DNA of 64,000 nucleotides from Argyresthia goedartella (lineage: Eukaryota; Arthropoda; Insecta; Lepidoptera; Argyresthiidae): positions 5,626,661 to 5,690,660 of the forward strand of contig OX463812.1 in assembly GCA_949825045.1 (NCBI GenBank). Reading direction: 5' to 3'. The position numbers were made by a program, and so were the translations under genes. The notes below the pieces were generated by a model. The model ran no database searches. It worked only from the letters and a program-made list of their open reading frames with translations, and had not been told where the DNA came from. Every line of letters starts with the position of its first letter. The stretch's first letter is position 1. Shown in pieces: positions 32,244-41,949 of this stretch.

Positions 32244-33639
32244 AAAGTCAAAGTCAAAGAACTTTATTACTCTAGATATTTACATATACTTAGCTAACGT
32301 CATTTTTAGCCTCTTGTCTACATTGGACCATTGTGGGATTTTTAGATCTCTTTTAAAAATAGGTTGTGCTTAACTATTACAAATATGAAAAATTTGACTA
32401 TTATGATTAATAAACAGGAATAAATAATTACAAAATTATTAACAGCAAGGTCTGTGTTGAGCTAGATTTACCCCATACAGTCCTGTCATTTAAGTAATCT
32501 TGAACATTGTAATATCCCTTTTTCGACAAAGTCGCTTTGACATGCTTTTTAAATTGCTCAAATGGCAATTTCAAAATCTCCAGAGGTATCTTATTATAGT
32601 AGAGAATGCACTGAAAGAATTGCTAACCTTCGCGAGTCTAAATCGGGGCGCACATAGTCTGTGATTATTTCTTAGGTTAACATTACAGCTATCGCTAAGT
32701 TTGGAAAATGTTGTAAGGTTCTTGCGTACATACATTATATTTTCGAAAATAAGTTGACTAGCTACAGTTAGTATGTCAATTTCTCTATAAATCTCTCATA
32801 AGGAGTCTGTTCGTTTTAAATTATAAATTGGTCGAAAAGCTGTTTTCTGTAAAATAAAAGTAGTTTGAATATCCGCTGCTTTCCCCCACAACAAGATACC
32901 ATAGGACATGACACTATGAAAGTAACTAAAATATGCTAGCCTAGATGTAGCCACATCCGTGCTTTGTCTGATGTTCCTAACAGCGTCAGCCGCAGAACTT
33001 AATTTACCAGCTAATTTATCTATGTGGGGTCCCCACTGCAATTTGCTATCAATGGTTATTCCAAGAAACTTCGTATCATTTACTAATTCTGACGTGCTGT
33101 TGTCTAAGACTAAACTGGTCTCAACTTGCCTGACATTTGGAAGTGAGAATTTGATACACTTGGTTTTACCAGCGCTTAACCACAAATTATTAACTGTGGA
33201 CCTATTCAAGGTTAAAGACAATACACCATTAACATCATCAAAATCTCCTTTTTGTCTTTCAATTTTGAAGACCATTGAAGTATCATCAGCAAACAACACT
33301 ATGTCAGTTAATTTCTCTACCATGAAAGGCAGATCGTTAATATATACCAGAAATAAGAAAGGGCCTAATATGGAACCTTGTGGAACTCCAATTTTTACAC
33401 CCGATCCATCAGATTTAACGCCGCTAACTTCTGCTTTTTGAATTCTATTGCTTAGGTACGATCTTAGTAGATCCAACTCTTTATTTCTTACTCCATTATG
33501 ATTTAATTTAATTAATAGCGTATTATGATCAACACAATCAAACGCCTTCGACAGGTCGCAAAAAACTCCGATAGCATCCTGAGCGGCCTCCCATGCAGAA
33601 TAATTATGAGATATAAGGGTAATACCTGCATCCGTAGTC
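32244..33639 (-). mobile_element. Family A LINE, copy A3, inserted in the LTR element RT
   Basis: Minus strand: RT palm (SKAFDCVDH near 33540, [29 protein letters not shown] near 33290) and C-terminus (33476-32796 open for 226 codons), 3' UTR and tail seen as AAAGTCAAAGTCAAAG (32244-32259). It is 5'-truncated inside GKSTTDAG. The host RT reads VPN on the left and RYPIPRI on the right, so the junctions are placed within 1-2 nt. No target duplication is visible; a 4-nt CGAT microhomology lies at the truncated end. One of the better preserved family A copies. Confidence 0.87.
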
Positions 33640-34772
33640 GATACCCAATACCCAGGATAACATATTTATCTTTACGTACTGCCCGGAACAATCATCTATT
33701 CCTGAATTGACCTCCAGAGGGCATATAACCAGATTCCTGCCCAAGACGTAGAACGCTAGTCGGGTTATGCAACGCTGGTCAAACTTTCGTCAGGTTGCTG
33801 AATTCCATACTACCAGGACTTAATTACATTTTTGACTACGTCGACGACATCCTGATAGCCTCGAGGTCTGAAGAGGAGCAAAAGCATCGTCTTAACGCAG
33901 TTTTCAAGAGAATAAACGACAACGGCATCTCCCTCAATCCAGGAAAATGCAAATTCGGTCGAACAGAAATCGAATTTTTGGGATACATAATCACGCAAGA
34001 GGGATTCAAACTACTTTCAGAAAATATTAAAGTAATCCAGGATTATCCAAGACCGGAAGCAGTATAGCAGCTCAGACGATTCCTCGTCATGATCCATTTC
34101 TACCGGGTAGAGCATAACCAAGGCTGCGAAACATCAAGCGAGCCTCAACAAATACCTCGCTGGCGCCAAAAAAAATACAACTTTAAAATTGAATGAATAC
34201 CAGAGTCAATCGACGGTTTTAGGCAGTGTAAGAAAGCCTTAAGTGAGGCCACTACACTGACGTCACCATCGGCCGACGCTCCACTATCCATTATGACCGA
34301 CGCTTCACAGACATGCGTCGGCGCAGTACTACAACAATACGAAGATAGCAAGTAGACCCCACTATCATTTTTCTCCAAGAGTTTCAATAATGCACAGATG
34401 AAGTACAGTACTTACGACCGGGAGCTACTGGCAATTCAAATGGCCATAACCCATTTTAAACCCTACATCAAAGGAAGAGAAATTATTATTTTTAACAATC
34501 ATAAACCATTATGTCATGCTTTCACAACAAAACAAGTCTCGGGCAAAAAGGCAAATGACCCACGGCGACTACGTCACCTTCAGTACATTGCACAGTTTAC
34601 AACGGCCATTCGACACCTCGCCGGCGACGAGAACCCAGTCGCTGACGCGCTGTCTAGAATCGCTCAAATAGATTGTCCTTTACCTACTGACTGGACGGAG
34701 GTCGCTGAGTTGCAAGAATACGACGAACAACTTACACAGCTTATTGACCAAGGCCGCATTAAAATGAAGTGA
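33640..34772 (+). pseudogene. RT palm, connection and RNase H of the CsRn1-type element
   Basis: After the LINE: RYPIPRITYLSLRTA, RT active site IFDYVDDILIASRSEE (33828-33875, intact YVDD), LNPGKCKFGRTEIEFLGYII, then RNase H with LSIMTDASQTCVGAVLQQY, MKYSTYDRELLAIQMAITHF (34398) and HLAGDENPVADALSRI. Stops interrupt at 34066 and 34354. Confidence 0.85.
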
Positions 34773-34889
34773 ATTTCACTTGACAACTGCGAAAACTCCG
34801 CAAATGATATTTGCCGCTGACAACATACACAACCTAACACATCCAGGAGTGAGGGCCTCCAGGAACCTCGTTCTGTTGACTGGCATCGT

Positions 34890-35912
34890 GCTGTGTCACG
34901 TCACATCACGATGCCAATCAATACTTTTCCAACTACATCACGATTAGATCATGTACATATCGATATCGTCGGACTATTGCCCGAATCGAATAACAACAAA
35001 TACATCGTCACGATGATTGATCGAGCGACGCGATGGCTGGAAGCTATTCCGGTATCGGAAATGACAGCGAAGACAGTAGCCACAGCATCGAATCGCTCGA
35101 TTTGGGTGCCCAGCCATCATAACAACGGATCAAGGATGACAATGGGAGTCTGACCTGTTTAACTACCTCAAAATGATTTTGGGAGTGAAAAACACCAGTA
35201 CCACCAGTTATCACCCCCAATGCAACGGAATGGTAAAGAGGTGGCACAGAACCATGTAGGCAGCTATAAATTTACGCAAGAACTCAACGAAGTGGTCTCA
35301 ATAATTACCGTTCGTCATGCTTGGTTTGGCGAAGGGGATAACATCATATTATAGAGATTTGTGTAAGATTGTCCTCTAAGATTTGCTAGCCCTGCACAAA
35401 TGCTCTATGGAACCAATATCCATATTCCAGGAGATTTTTTCGAGCCGAAAAGACAAGACAAATCTCCAGAAGACCCATCCAACCAGTTACTAACCGCCAT
35501 AGATAAGGTTACACCGTTCAAGACCCGACACCATTCCAAACATTCGCCATTCGTCCATCCAGATTAGAAGACTTGCGGATACGTTTTCGTGCGGACCGAT
35601 GCTGTAAGAAGACCTCTAACCCTGCCATACGAAGAGCCATTCGAGGTAGTCAAAAAACACGAAAAAAATAAAATAAAAAAAAGATGAAAGACAAGCACAA
35701 CACTATTTCCGTCGACAGATTTAAACCAGAGTAAATTAAAAAAGGACGTGATAATTAAGGCAGCTAGAAACAAGAATAGTCACGCACAAGAGCACTCAAC
35801 GATACCCCAATTAACGTCATTTCTAGCCAAGGCCACCAACGGCAACGAGTCAGCGGAATGTAAGAAATCACGATTTGGCAGAACAATTCGCCGAGTAGTG
35901 AGATTCACTTAG
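34890..35912 (+). pseudogene. Integrase of the CsRn1-type element
   Basis: DHVHIDIVGLLPESNNNKYI (first Asp), TMIDRATRWLEAIPVSEMTA, ITTDQG (second Asp, about 35114-35131) with a stop after it, SYHPQCNGMVKRWHR (35204-35250), where the catalytic Glu expected before RWHR is Lys (35236-35238), a C-terminal IPGDFFEPK region and ISVDRFKPE. The pol end resembles GRTIRRVVRFT then TAG near 35911. Confidence 0.8.
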
Positions 35913-35951
35913 ATAAAAACGAGACGAGTTCAACAAGCAATCAACGAGTGG

Positions 35952-36248
35952 TTGACATCTGCCTCCAAAATAACAATCTTCGAGAGCATCATGGGCAACC
36001 CTCGGTCAAAGGACGAGAAGGAAGAGAACGTCATCTCACAAAGCATGGCGGGCAGCTCCAAAGCTAGCGCCAGCGTAACCAAGATCTCCACCAGCGCCTT
36101 AATGATCGGTTTAGCCATCATCATCGTGTTCGTCGGTTTGCGGTATTGTCGAAAGAAGATGGTCAAGACGGCAGTCCGGCACATCGACCAGAAAATTGCG
36201 AAGCACACTATGCCAACCGTCTCCAGCCTCGAGATGAAGCGTGCATAA
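35952..36248 (+). CDS. Intact small ORF with a membrane segment between pol and the right LTR
   Basis: 98 codons in an otherwise decayed element, starting MTSASKITIFESIMGNPRSK and ending VSSLEMKRA. Residues about 46-62 (TSALMIGLAIIIVFVGL) form a strong membrane helix followed by a basic RYCRKK tail. It lies after the pol stop and before the polypurine tract, the position of a third ORF or env-like gene in some LTR elements. There is no signal peptide, cleavage site or cysteine pattern, so an env origin is not shown. It may be a partial ORF3, or part of pol read in another frame. Confidence 0.45.
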   Translation: MTSASKITIFESIMGNPRSKDEKEENVISQSMAGSSKASASVTKISTSALMIGLAIIIVFVGLRYCRKKMVKTAVRHIDQKIAKHTMPTVSSLEMKRA

Positions 36249-36397
36249 CCCAGTGTAATGTTTAAATAGTGTAATGTTTGTTTATGCAGTGCAAAATTGT
36301 TACCTTCGCCATAGCGTTAATTCTTTTTATTTTATATTGTTTGGCATTTACATATAATTCCCGTGTGAAACGTAAATTTTCTCAAAGGGGGAAACTA

Positions 36398-36639
36398 TGT
36401 AGCTATCTGCAAGTCGTTTCCTCCTACAGATAACTATATACGATTATATCACGTACAGGAGAGATAAGTGTACGATTAGATTGCATTGTATCCAATAAGA
36501 TAAGGCAGATACATTTATAATATATAAGATTCTAAGTTGTAATAATAAATCACTTCTACACCTACCGTCTTACCTGGTTATATACCTACCTAGCCTATAA
36601 ACCTACCCTTAGGTTCAGGAAGTAGCTATCCTGACAAAT
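36398..36639 (+). repeat. Right LTR
   Basis: Begins TGTAGCTATCTGCAAGTCGT after the polypurine tract and ends CTATCCTGACAAAT. About 240 bp. It is the uninterrupted reference for the left LTR. Confidence 0.87.
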
Positions 36640-36645
36640 AGGTAC

Positions 36646-37396
36646 CAATACTTTTAGAGATTTAATATAACATCAAAACTGTATATGATATTTTTGTTTT
36701 AATCTATTACCTAATAAATAAATTAAAATTCTACCCAAACATAATCATCTTGTGCATTTATTTAACTGACAAGGTGTTTTATACTTTCTGTTAGCCTTTG
36801 TTTATCATCCATCAAAGATATTGCTTATCTTCAGATTAGCGGGAAAAATAAAGTTTCTTGACTGAGCCTGAGCGCCGTTTACCCCTCTCTTTAACCCATG
36901 TATGCATCTCTCTTGAACCAGATATAACAATCATAATATTATTAAAATTTTATTTTAGTTTCATTTATCAAAGTATCCAGTTAAGTGACAGTCAAGAAGT
37001 TCCAGGCGATAATCAAAGAGGTCTTAATCACAGACATTTAATTATCTCATTAAGATTGTGTTTTTACGCAGCACAGTTGTTTTTCTAATTTTCTTAAAAA
37101 CTAACGATAAATTCAAATTAGATTTTTCCTTAAATCTACTCCCAGAGACGAGTACTATCAGGTCTAAAAATGTTGGTCCCAAATTTTTACTGTTACAGTT
37201 TAATGAAATATTATTGGCTGAAGAGAAAATAAAAGAAAGAAAACCAACTTTTGCTACCCCCAAGAAATTCATGCTTCGTTAGAATTTCTTTGAATTTTAC
37301 CATATTTAACGTGATTGCTACCACCTATTAGGAACATCTTCTTTACTAGCGAAAGAAAATATATTCTCTCAGTAAACTAATTCATTACCTTTCAAG
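36646..37396. other. Receptor intron 4, 3' part
   Basis: AT-rich intron sequence without a recognisable element or RNA gene. Short open frames on both strands at 37042-37282 overlap each other and look like chance. Confidence 0.5.
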
Positions 37397-37585
37397 CAGT
37401 CGAATACCCTAATCACACCAGCACAAGAGAAGATAGCATTCTCGCGCCTGTGCCGTTGCGTCAAGTCTCACCAGGCGGCTCTTTACTCTGCGCAGGAGTT
37501 GCAGGAATGCTTCACTTTACCCACGTTTGCGCAATTCACTGTCTCGATGGTCATTATCTGCGTCACTGCGTTTCAACTTGCCTCA
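37397..37585 (+). CDS. Insect odorant receptor, exon 5
   Basis: 63 codons, phase 0 at both ends. The acceptor is a tandem CAAG/CAG/TCG, so the exon may start at 37397 or 37400 (one Gln more or less). The peptide includes RLCRCVKSHQAALYSAQELQ and CFTLPTFAQFTVSMVIICVT, the helix-5/intracellular segment and sixth helix. The donor is TCA/GTAAGT. Intron 4, before it, contains a whole LTR retrotransposon. Confidence 0.9.
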
Positions 37586-37835
37586 GTAAGTAGAGTAATG
37601 CATTCTTTATAGCGAACTTTGGATTATGCTATTTGTTTAAACAATTTTGATGAATAATTAATATATGTTCTTCTTCTTCTCGGCATATTTTTACAGTGTT
37701 AGAATAAAAAAGTGTTTCCACCGTTTAATTTAATAAATTTAATGAAGAATCACGTGATATCAGAAAACGTAGTAATACAGTTTTTTTGTTTAAATACTTT
37801 GTTTATCGACCATTGACTTAATTATTTTGTTTCAG

Positions 37836-37940
37836 CAAACGAAAAATCTTGTACGTTTTCTTTCAATGACAACATATCTCATGAACATGGTGTTTCAAGT
37901 ATTTTGCTATTGCTACCAGGGCAACGAACTTCGGGAAGAG
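37836..37940 (+). CDS. Insect odorant receptor, exon 6
   Basis: 35 codons, phase 0, between TTTGTTTCAG and GAG/GTGAGA. It ends VFCYCYQGNELREE, the most conserved C-terminal motif of lepidopteran odorant receptors (Y-x-x-Q-G-N-E-L). It forms the sixth helix end and the loop before helix 7. Confidence 0.92.
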
Positions 37941-38021
37941 GTGAGACCTACACTTGATACCCATAATGAATGAGACTTGATTTCAAATTTCAAAATTAAT
38001 CGATTACTTTTTTTTCTGCCT

Positions 38022-38350
38022 CTTCTCTACATAAGATCACTGTGGGGAAAAAAGATGAAGAAACTCCCACAGATAAATTTTTAGATCTCTTTTAAAATTG
38101 GTTGTGTTAAAGTAATACAAATATAACAAAATGAATTATAATAAATCATATGGAGGAATAAATGATAACAAATTTATTACCAGCGAGTTCTGTGTAGAGT
38201 TATATTATATTAACCCCATGCAGTCTTGCAATTTATGTAATCTTGAACATTATAATATCCCCTTTTAGAAAAAGTCGTTATACACGGTACTTAAATTTAT
38301 CAAATGGCAATTTCAAAATCTCTAGAGGTATTCCAGATTCGACTGTGATA
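38022..38350 (-). mobile_element. Family A LINE 3' UTR fragment
   Basis: TTTTTAGATCTCTTTTAAAA to GGCAATTTCAAAATCTCTAG parallels 1035-1285 and 32337-32586. Only the 3' UTR and the adjoining C-terminus are present. 38351-38559 is unassigned and ends in a TTTATCTATCTATCTATAAA tail, probably another retroelement 3' end on the plus strand. Confidence 0.75.
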
Positions 38351-40139
38351 TTTCTGATGCAGGGCCATTTTATTGTCACGGTGCAGTCACAATACAGTAA
38401 ATTTAATATTTATTGATTGTTTTATTTAACTGATATGTTGTTTTCTTTTTGTAGATGTATTTTTTTAGTTTGAGTTATAATTAACTGCTTGTGTATGTAC
38501 CATATTGCAATGAATTAATGAATTTATCTATCTATCTATAAACCTGCTCGCCCATAATTCATGCTGCTTTGAGTCTCTTCCTAATTGCTTCTGCTGATAG
38601 GAGCGAGGAAGGTTGTGAGCCAAATGCCTTTTTGCCCCTGCTTTGGCTAGATTGTCAAACTCGCAGTTTCCATGGTCCTGATGGTGACCCTTTACCCATT
38701 GCAATTTGACTTTATTTTTCTCACCCAGTCTGTTGAGCGTCTCGTGACATTCCAGTATGAGTTGGGATTTTGTTAGTGGTTATTTAAGTGCGCAGAGTAG
38801 AGATGGGCTGTCTGTTTTAAAGAAAATTTCATTCTCCTCTTCGCTCGCTACTTTGTGAATTGATCTATGTATGATATTGAGTGTTTCTGCTTGAAACACT
38901 ATTGTATTCCCTCCGAAGCTAATGGAGTATTTGAAGTTAAATTTGAGTGCGTAGATGTCTCTGTGTGACAATTGTTTTTGAGATTTCTTTGTATATATTG
39001 TTATTGTGTTGATCTCCAAGTTTGGAGTCAGCTCCTCAGTGTCTGTCTCGACTTAATTTTTTTGTTAAATAGGAATGGTTTTTAATGCGGTATGTTTGCT
39101 TCAAGAACCTATTCGAGGGCCTTTGCCAGAATGGAGCAGCGTCCACTGTTTGCTGGTGGCCTTTCCATTCTCCCGTTTTGTATAGTCTTAGAGCTGCAGA
39201 TTTGCCTATTGCTGCGCAAAAAGGTGTTGTGCGTTGCCATCATACTAAGCAGCCGTATGTGACAATTGGTCAGACTATTGCCGTATACATACATCCATCG
39301 CCATATCTTCGGTTTAAGCTCCCACCGTCGCCCACCATCTTCCTACAATGGAAGAGTGATATAGTAACATCCTTAAGTGATATTTTTTGTAACCAGTACC
39401 ATCTCAGTCTTGTAAGGGTTGACTGAGGGTTTTTGTTTGTTACACTAAGTTTTTACTTTAAAAAAGGTTGTTTAATAATAGGCCATTTAGGAGTATAGTT
39501 ACATCATCAGCACAAGCTATCGTATAAAAGCATTTAGTGCTTAGTTAGACTATTGCTCTAGTACTGTACTGATACTGCTGTAGTTTGTCTTATCAAAAGC
39601 GCTCTCGATATCTATGAATACCGCTAGGCATGATTGTTGATTTAGTACAGAGCTTTCTATTTTCCTAACCACGGAATGGAGTTGGATATCTCTGTCCAAC
39701 AGTTAGAAGGATGTGTGATGTGTGGTCTGTTAGGATTTTGGTTATGAGTAGTCGCCCTTTCCTGGTTTTGGTAAGTATACTATTTTCACCTCTTGCCAGC
39801 TTTCTGGTATAGAACCAAGCATGCATGCTCGGTAGATAGCGACAAGTCGAAGTATAAGCAGCTTGTTCCCTATTGCAGAAAGGCTGGGATTATGCCGTCT
39901 GGTACTGCTGATTTGTATGGGAGGAAGGAGTTTATTGCCCAACTTACTTTTTCCTAGCTTATCGCGTGTTCAGCTCTTACCCATGCTTCTGGTCTGCAGT
40001 TATGTGTGAGCCTAAGGTATATATATCCCTGCATTAGTTGTTTCTTTTACGGGAATTATTGTATAGATATTACAGAATTCCTGATTTGTTTTCGGATTTC
40101 TTGCTAGTTTGAAGGCTTTCCAGTCATCATCCAATTAGT

Positions 40140-40745
40140 GATTTTGGCCCTGTTGAATAAAGGCCGCATGTTTCCTCGTATCTTTTATTTATCGAAACAT
40201 CAGCTCACAAAGTCAATATCATTTTTTACGATTCTGTACAGAAACAACCCTTATAATTTTGTCAAGTTTGTCTGTCCGTCCGTCCGTCCTTATATCACAG
40301 CAACTTCATTCCAAAACTATCAAGACTACACATTTAAAACTTGCTAAATATATGTATTCTGTGAACCGCTTCGCGATTTTTATACGAAAATTAAATATAT
40401 ATACGGGGGTCTTCTATGCACGGAACTGAAACCAAAAATATTTTTTTCATCAAACCTATATGTGGAGTGTTTATAGATAAGTCTTTTACAAAATAAAATC
40501 AGCAGTTTTTAAGATATAAAACATTTATTAACAACCGCAAATATTACTTTGTCATTCATAAAAACACTATTAAAAACAAAGTAATTATTTTCTGGTGAAG
40601 AATGTTAGTGATATTTTGGCTAGGTGTATCAGGTATATGTGAAGTGAGTACCTTCCTAATTAAATTTTTGGCTTACATTCTACATTTATTACGGAACCCT
40701 AAATGTGCGAAGTCCGACACGCCCTTTGCCGGTGTTTTTTAAATT
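40140..40745. repeat. Dispersed repeat R2, copy with ACGGAACCCTAA end
   Basis: Shares GTCTGTCCGTCCGTCCGTCC, CAAACCTATATGTGGAGTG-type sequence and the end TTACGGAACCCTAAATGTGC plus AAGTCCGACACGC with 55030-55710, which lies in the opposite orientation, and the GGGTTCCGTA end with 58978. No coding sequence. Confidence 0.65.
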
Positions 40746-40805
40746 ACTGTAGATATTACATATACTTAGCAAATGTCATTTTTTGCCTTTCCTCTAAATT
40801 GGACA
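40746..40805 (-). mobile_element. Family A LINE 3'-terminal scrap
   Basis: CTGTAGATATTACATATACT through TGTCATTTTTTGCC and TCTAAATTGGAC parallels the extreme 3' end of copy A3 (32270-32330). Confidence 0.6.
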
Positions 40806-41289
40806 ACTGAAGGAGAAGAAGCACACCCAACCCCAGATCAGAAGCATGGGTAATGGTTTGATGTTGAAGCTGAAGGTTTGATATTCCTGCATTCATTGTT
40901 TCTTTTGCGGGTATTATTGTATAGTCTGGGCATCTGTACAGGATTCTACAGAGTTCCGTTTGTCTTTTGTATACGAACCCTCTGGTTTCTTTAGAGATCC
41001 CGGTTGGTCTTGCGGGTCTAACGTTTCGCGAGTCTCGAAGAGGTTTATTTCGTTTGCTAGTAGTTTAAAGGTTTTTATTCCGAAGATAAAAAGTTTGTGG
41101 TCTGAGCATGATACTTCAGATGAAACATCCTAATTTATAATAAGGTCTGAAGCCAAGAAGTTGGCAATTGTTATGTCTAGTATAGTTTGGTGTCTTCGTA
41201 TTTTGAATATGGGTTTTGATCCTCTGTTCTGATCCTCTTGAACCACGAACTGTAAATCTTGGAAAGAAGATCAGAACCCATAAAATATG

Positions 41290-41940
41290 AATAACATCAT
41301 TAAAATCTCCTTTTTGTCATTCAATTTTGAAGACCATTAAAGTATCATCAGTAAACAACATTATGTCAGTCAATTTCTCCACCATAAAAGGCAGATCGTA
41401 TGTACTAAAAATAATAAAGGAAATAATGGAACCTTGTGGAACGCCGAATTTTGCGCCCGATCCACTAGATTTTTAACAACGGCTTTAAATCTGGTGGATT
41501 TCTACCTTTTTTATTTTATAACATCGAATTAAGTATGATCTAAGTAGGTCCAATACTTTATTTCTAACTCCGTTATCATTTAATTACATTAGTAGCATAT
41601 CTTGATTAACACAATCAAATGCTTTCGACATATTGCAAAAATCGCAGATAGCATCCTGTGCAGCCTTCCATGCAGAGATAATATGAGACATAAGAATAAT
41701 GCCTGCATTCCTAGTCAACTAGCCCCTAGTGTAACCCTATTGTTTGGCATGTTTTTTTTGTACGGTTGAAGTGTGACAGCATTTGATTGAGTATAATCGA
41801 TTCAAATATTTTATTTATTGTTGGAAGTACAGATTTTTGTCTGAAATTTAAAGGTTCTCCCTTGTCTCCCGACTGGAACAGAGGAATTAGTTTATTGTAT
41901 TTCATGAGGTCTGGTTAAGCTCCATCGTCAAAACATTTTT
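41290..41940 (-). mobile_element. Family A LINE, copy A4, right part of RT (left of LINE-C2)
   Basis: Complementary strand encodes decayed family A RT: FADD-equivalent at TATCATCAGTAAACAACA (41342-41359), AFDC-equivalent near 41615 and GKS/T region near 41760. It is cut at 41940 by LINE-C2 and resumes at 45129. Confidence 0.8.
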
Positions 41941-41949
41941 CTATTTATT

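Larger units (their letters stand above)
30368..36639 (+). mobile_element. Ty3/gypsy LTR retrotransposon of CsRn1 type in receptor intron 4
   Basis: Two LTRs (30368-30654 and 36398-36639), PBS at 30655, polypurine tract CAAAGGGGGAAAC (36383-36395) and a pol order PR-RT-RNase H-IN identify a Ty3/gypsy element. AGGTGC (30362-30367) and AGGTAC (36640-36645) look like a target duplication with one mismatch. The gag zinc-finger remnant CWYQ...AHKC..PC (near 31430-31475) fits the CHCC finger of the CsRn1 clade, and the PBS fits tRNA-Trp, which that clade uses. Stops and frameshifts are frequent, and a family A LINE splits the RT (32244-33639). Not active. Confidence 0.88.
38560..41280 (-). mobile_element. 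Degenerate LINE with an RNase H domain (I/LOA-like) in receptor intron 6
   Basis: Minus strand, right to left: endonuclease scraps (41280-40810), pre-RT with IPESWQEVKIVYLPKPGKGD (39830-39745), motif A FIDIESAFDKTNYSSI (about 39640-39590), motif C ACADDVTILLNG (about 39525-39490), and RNase H with SFGGNTIVFQAETLNIIH (38920-38870), LQWVKGHHQDHGNCEFDNLA (near 38690) and a C-terminal AHNLPRSYQQKQ. An RNase H domain after RT occurs in the I group, including LOA and some R1-type elements. Another repeat (40140-40745) and a family A scrap (40746-40805) are inserted. Confidence 0.7.
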
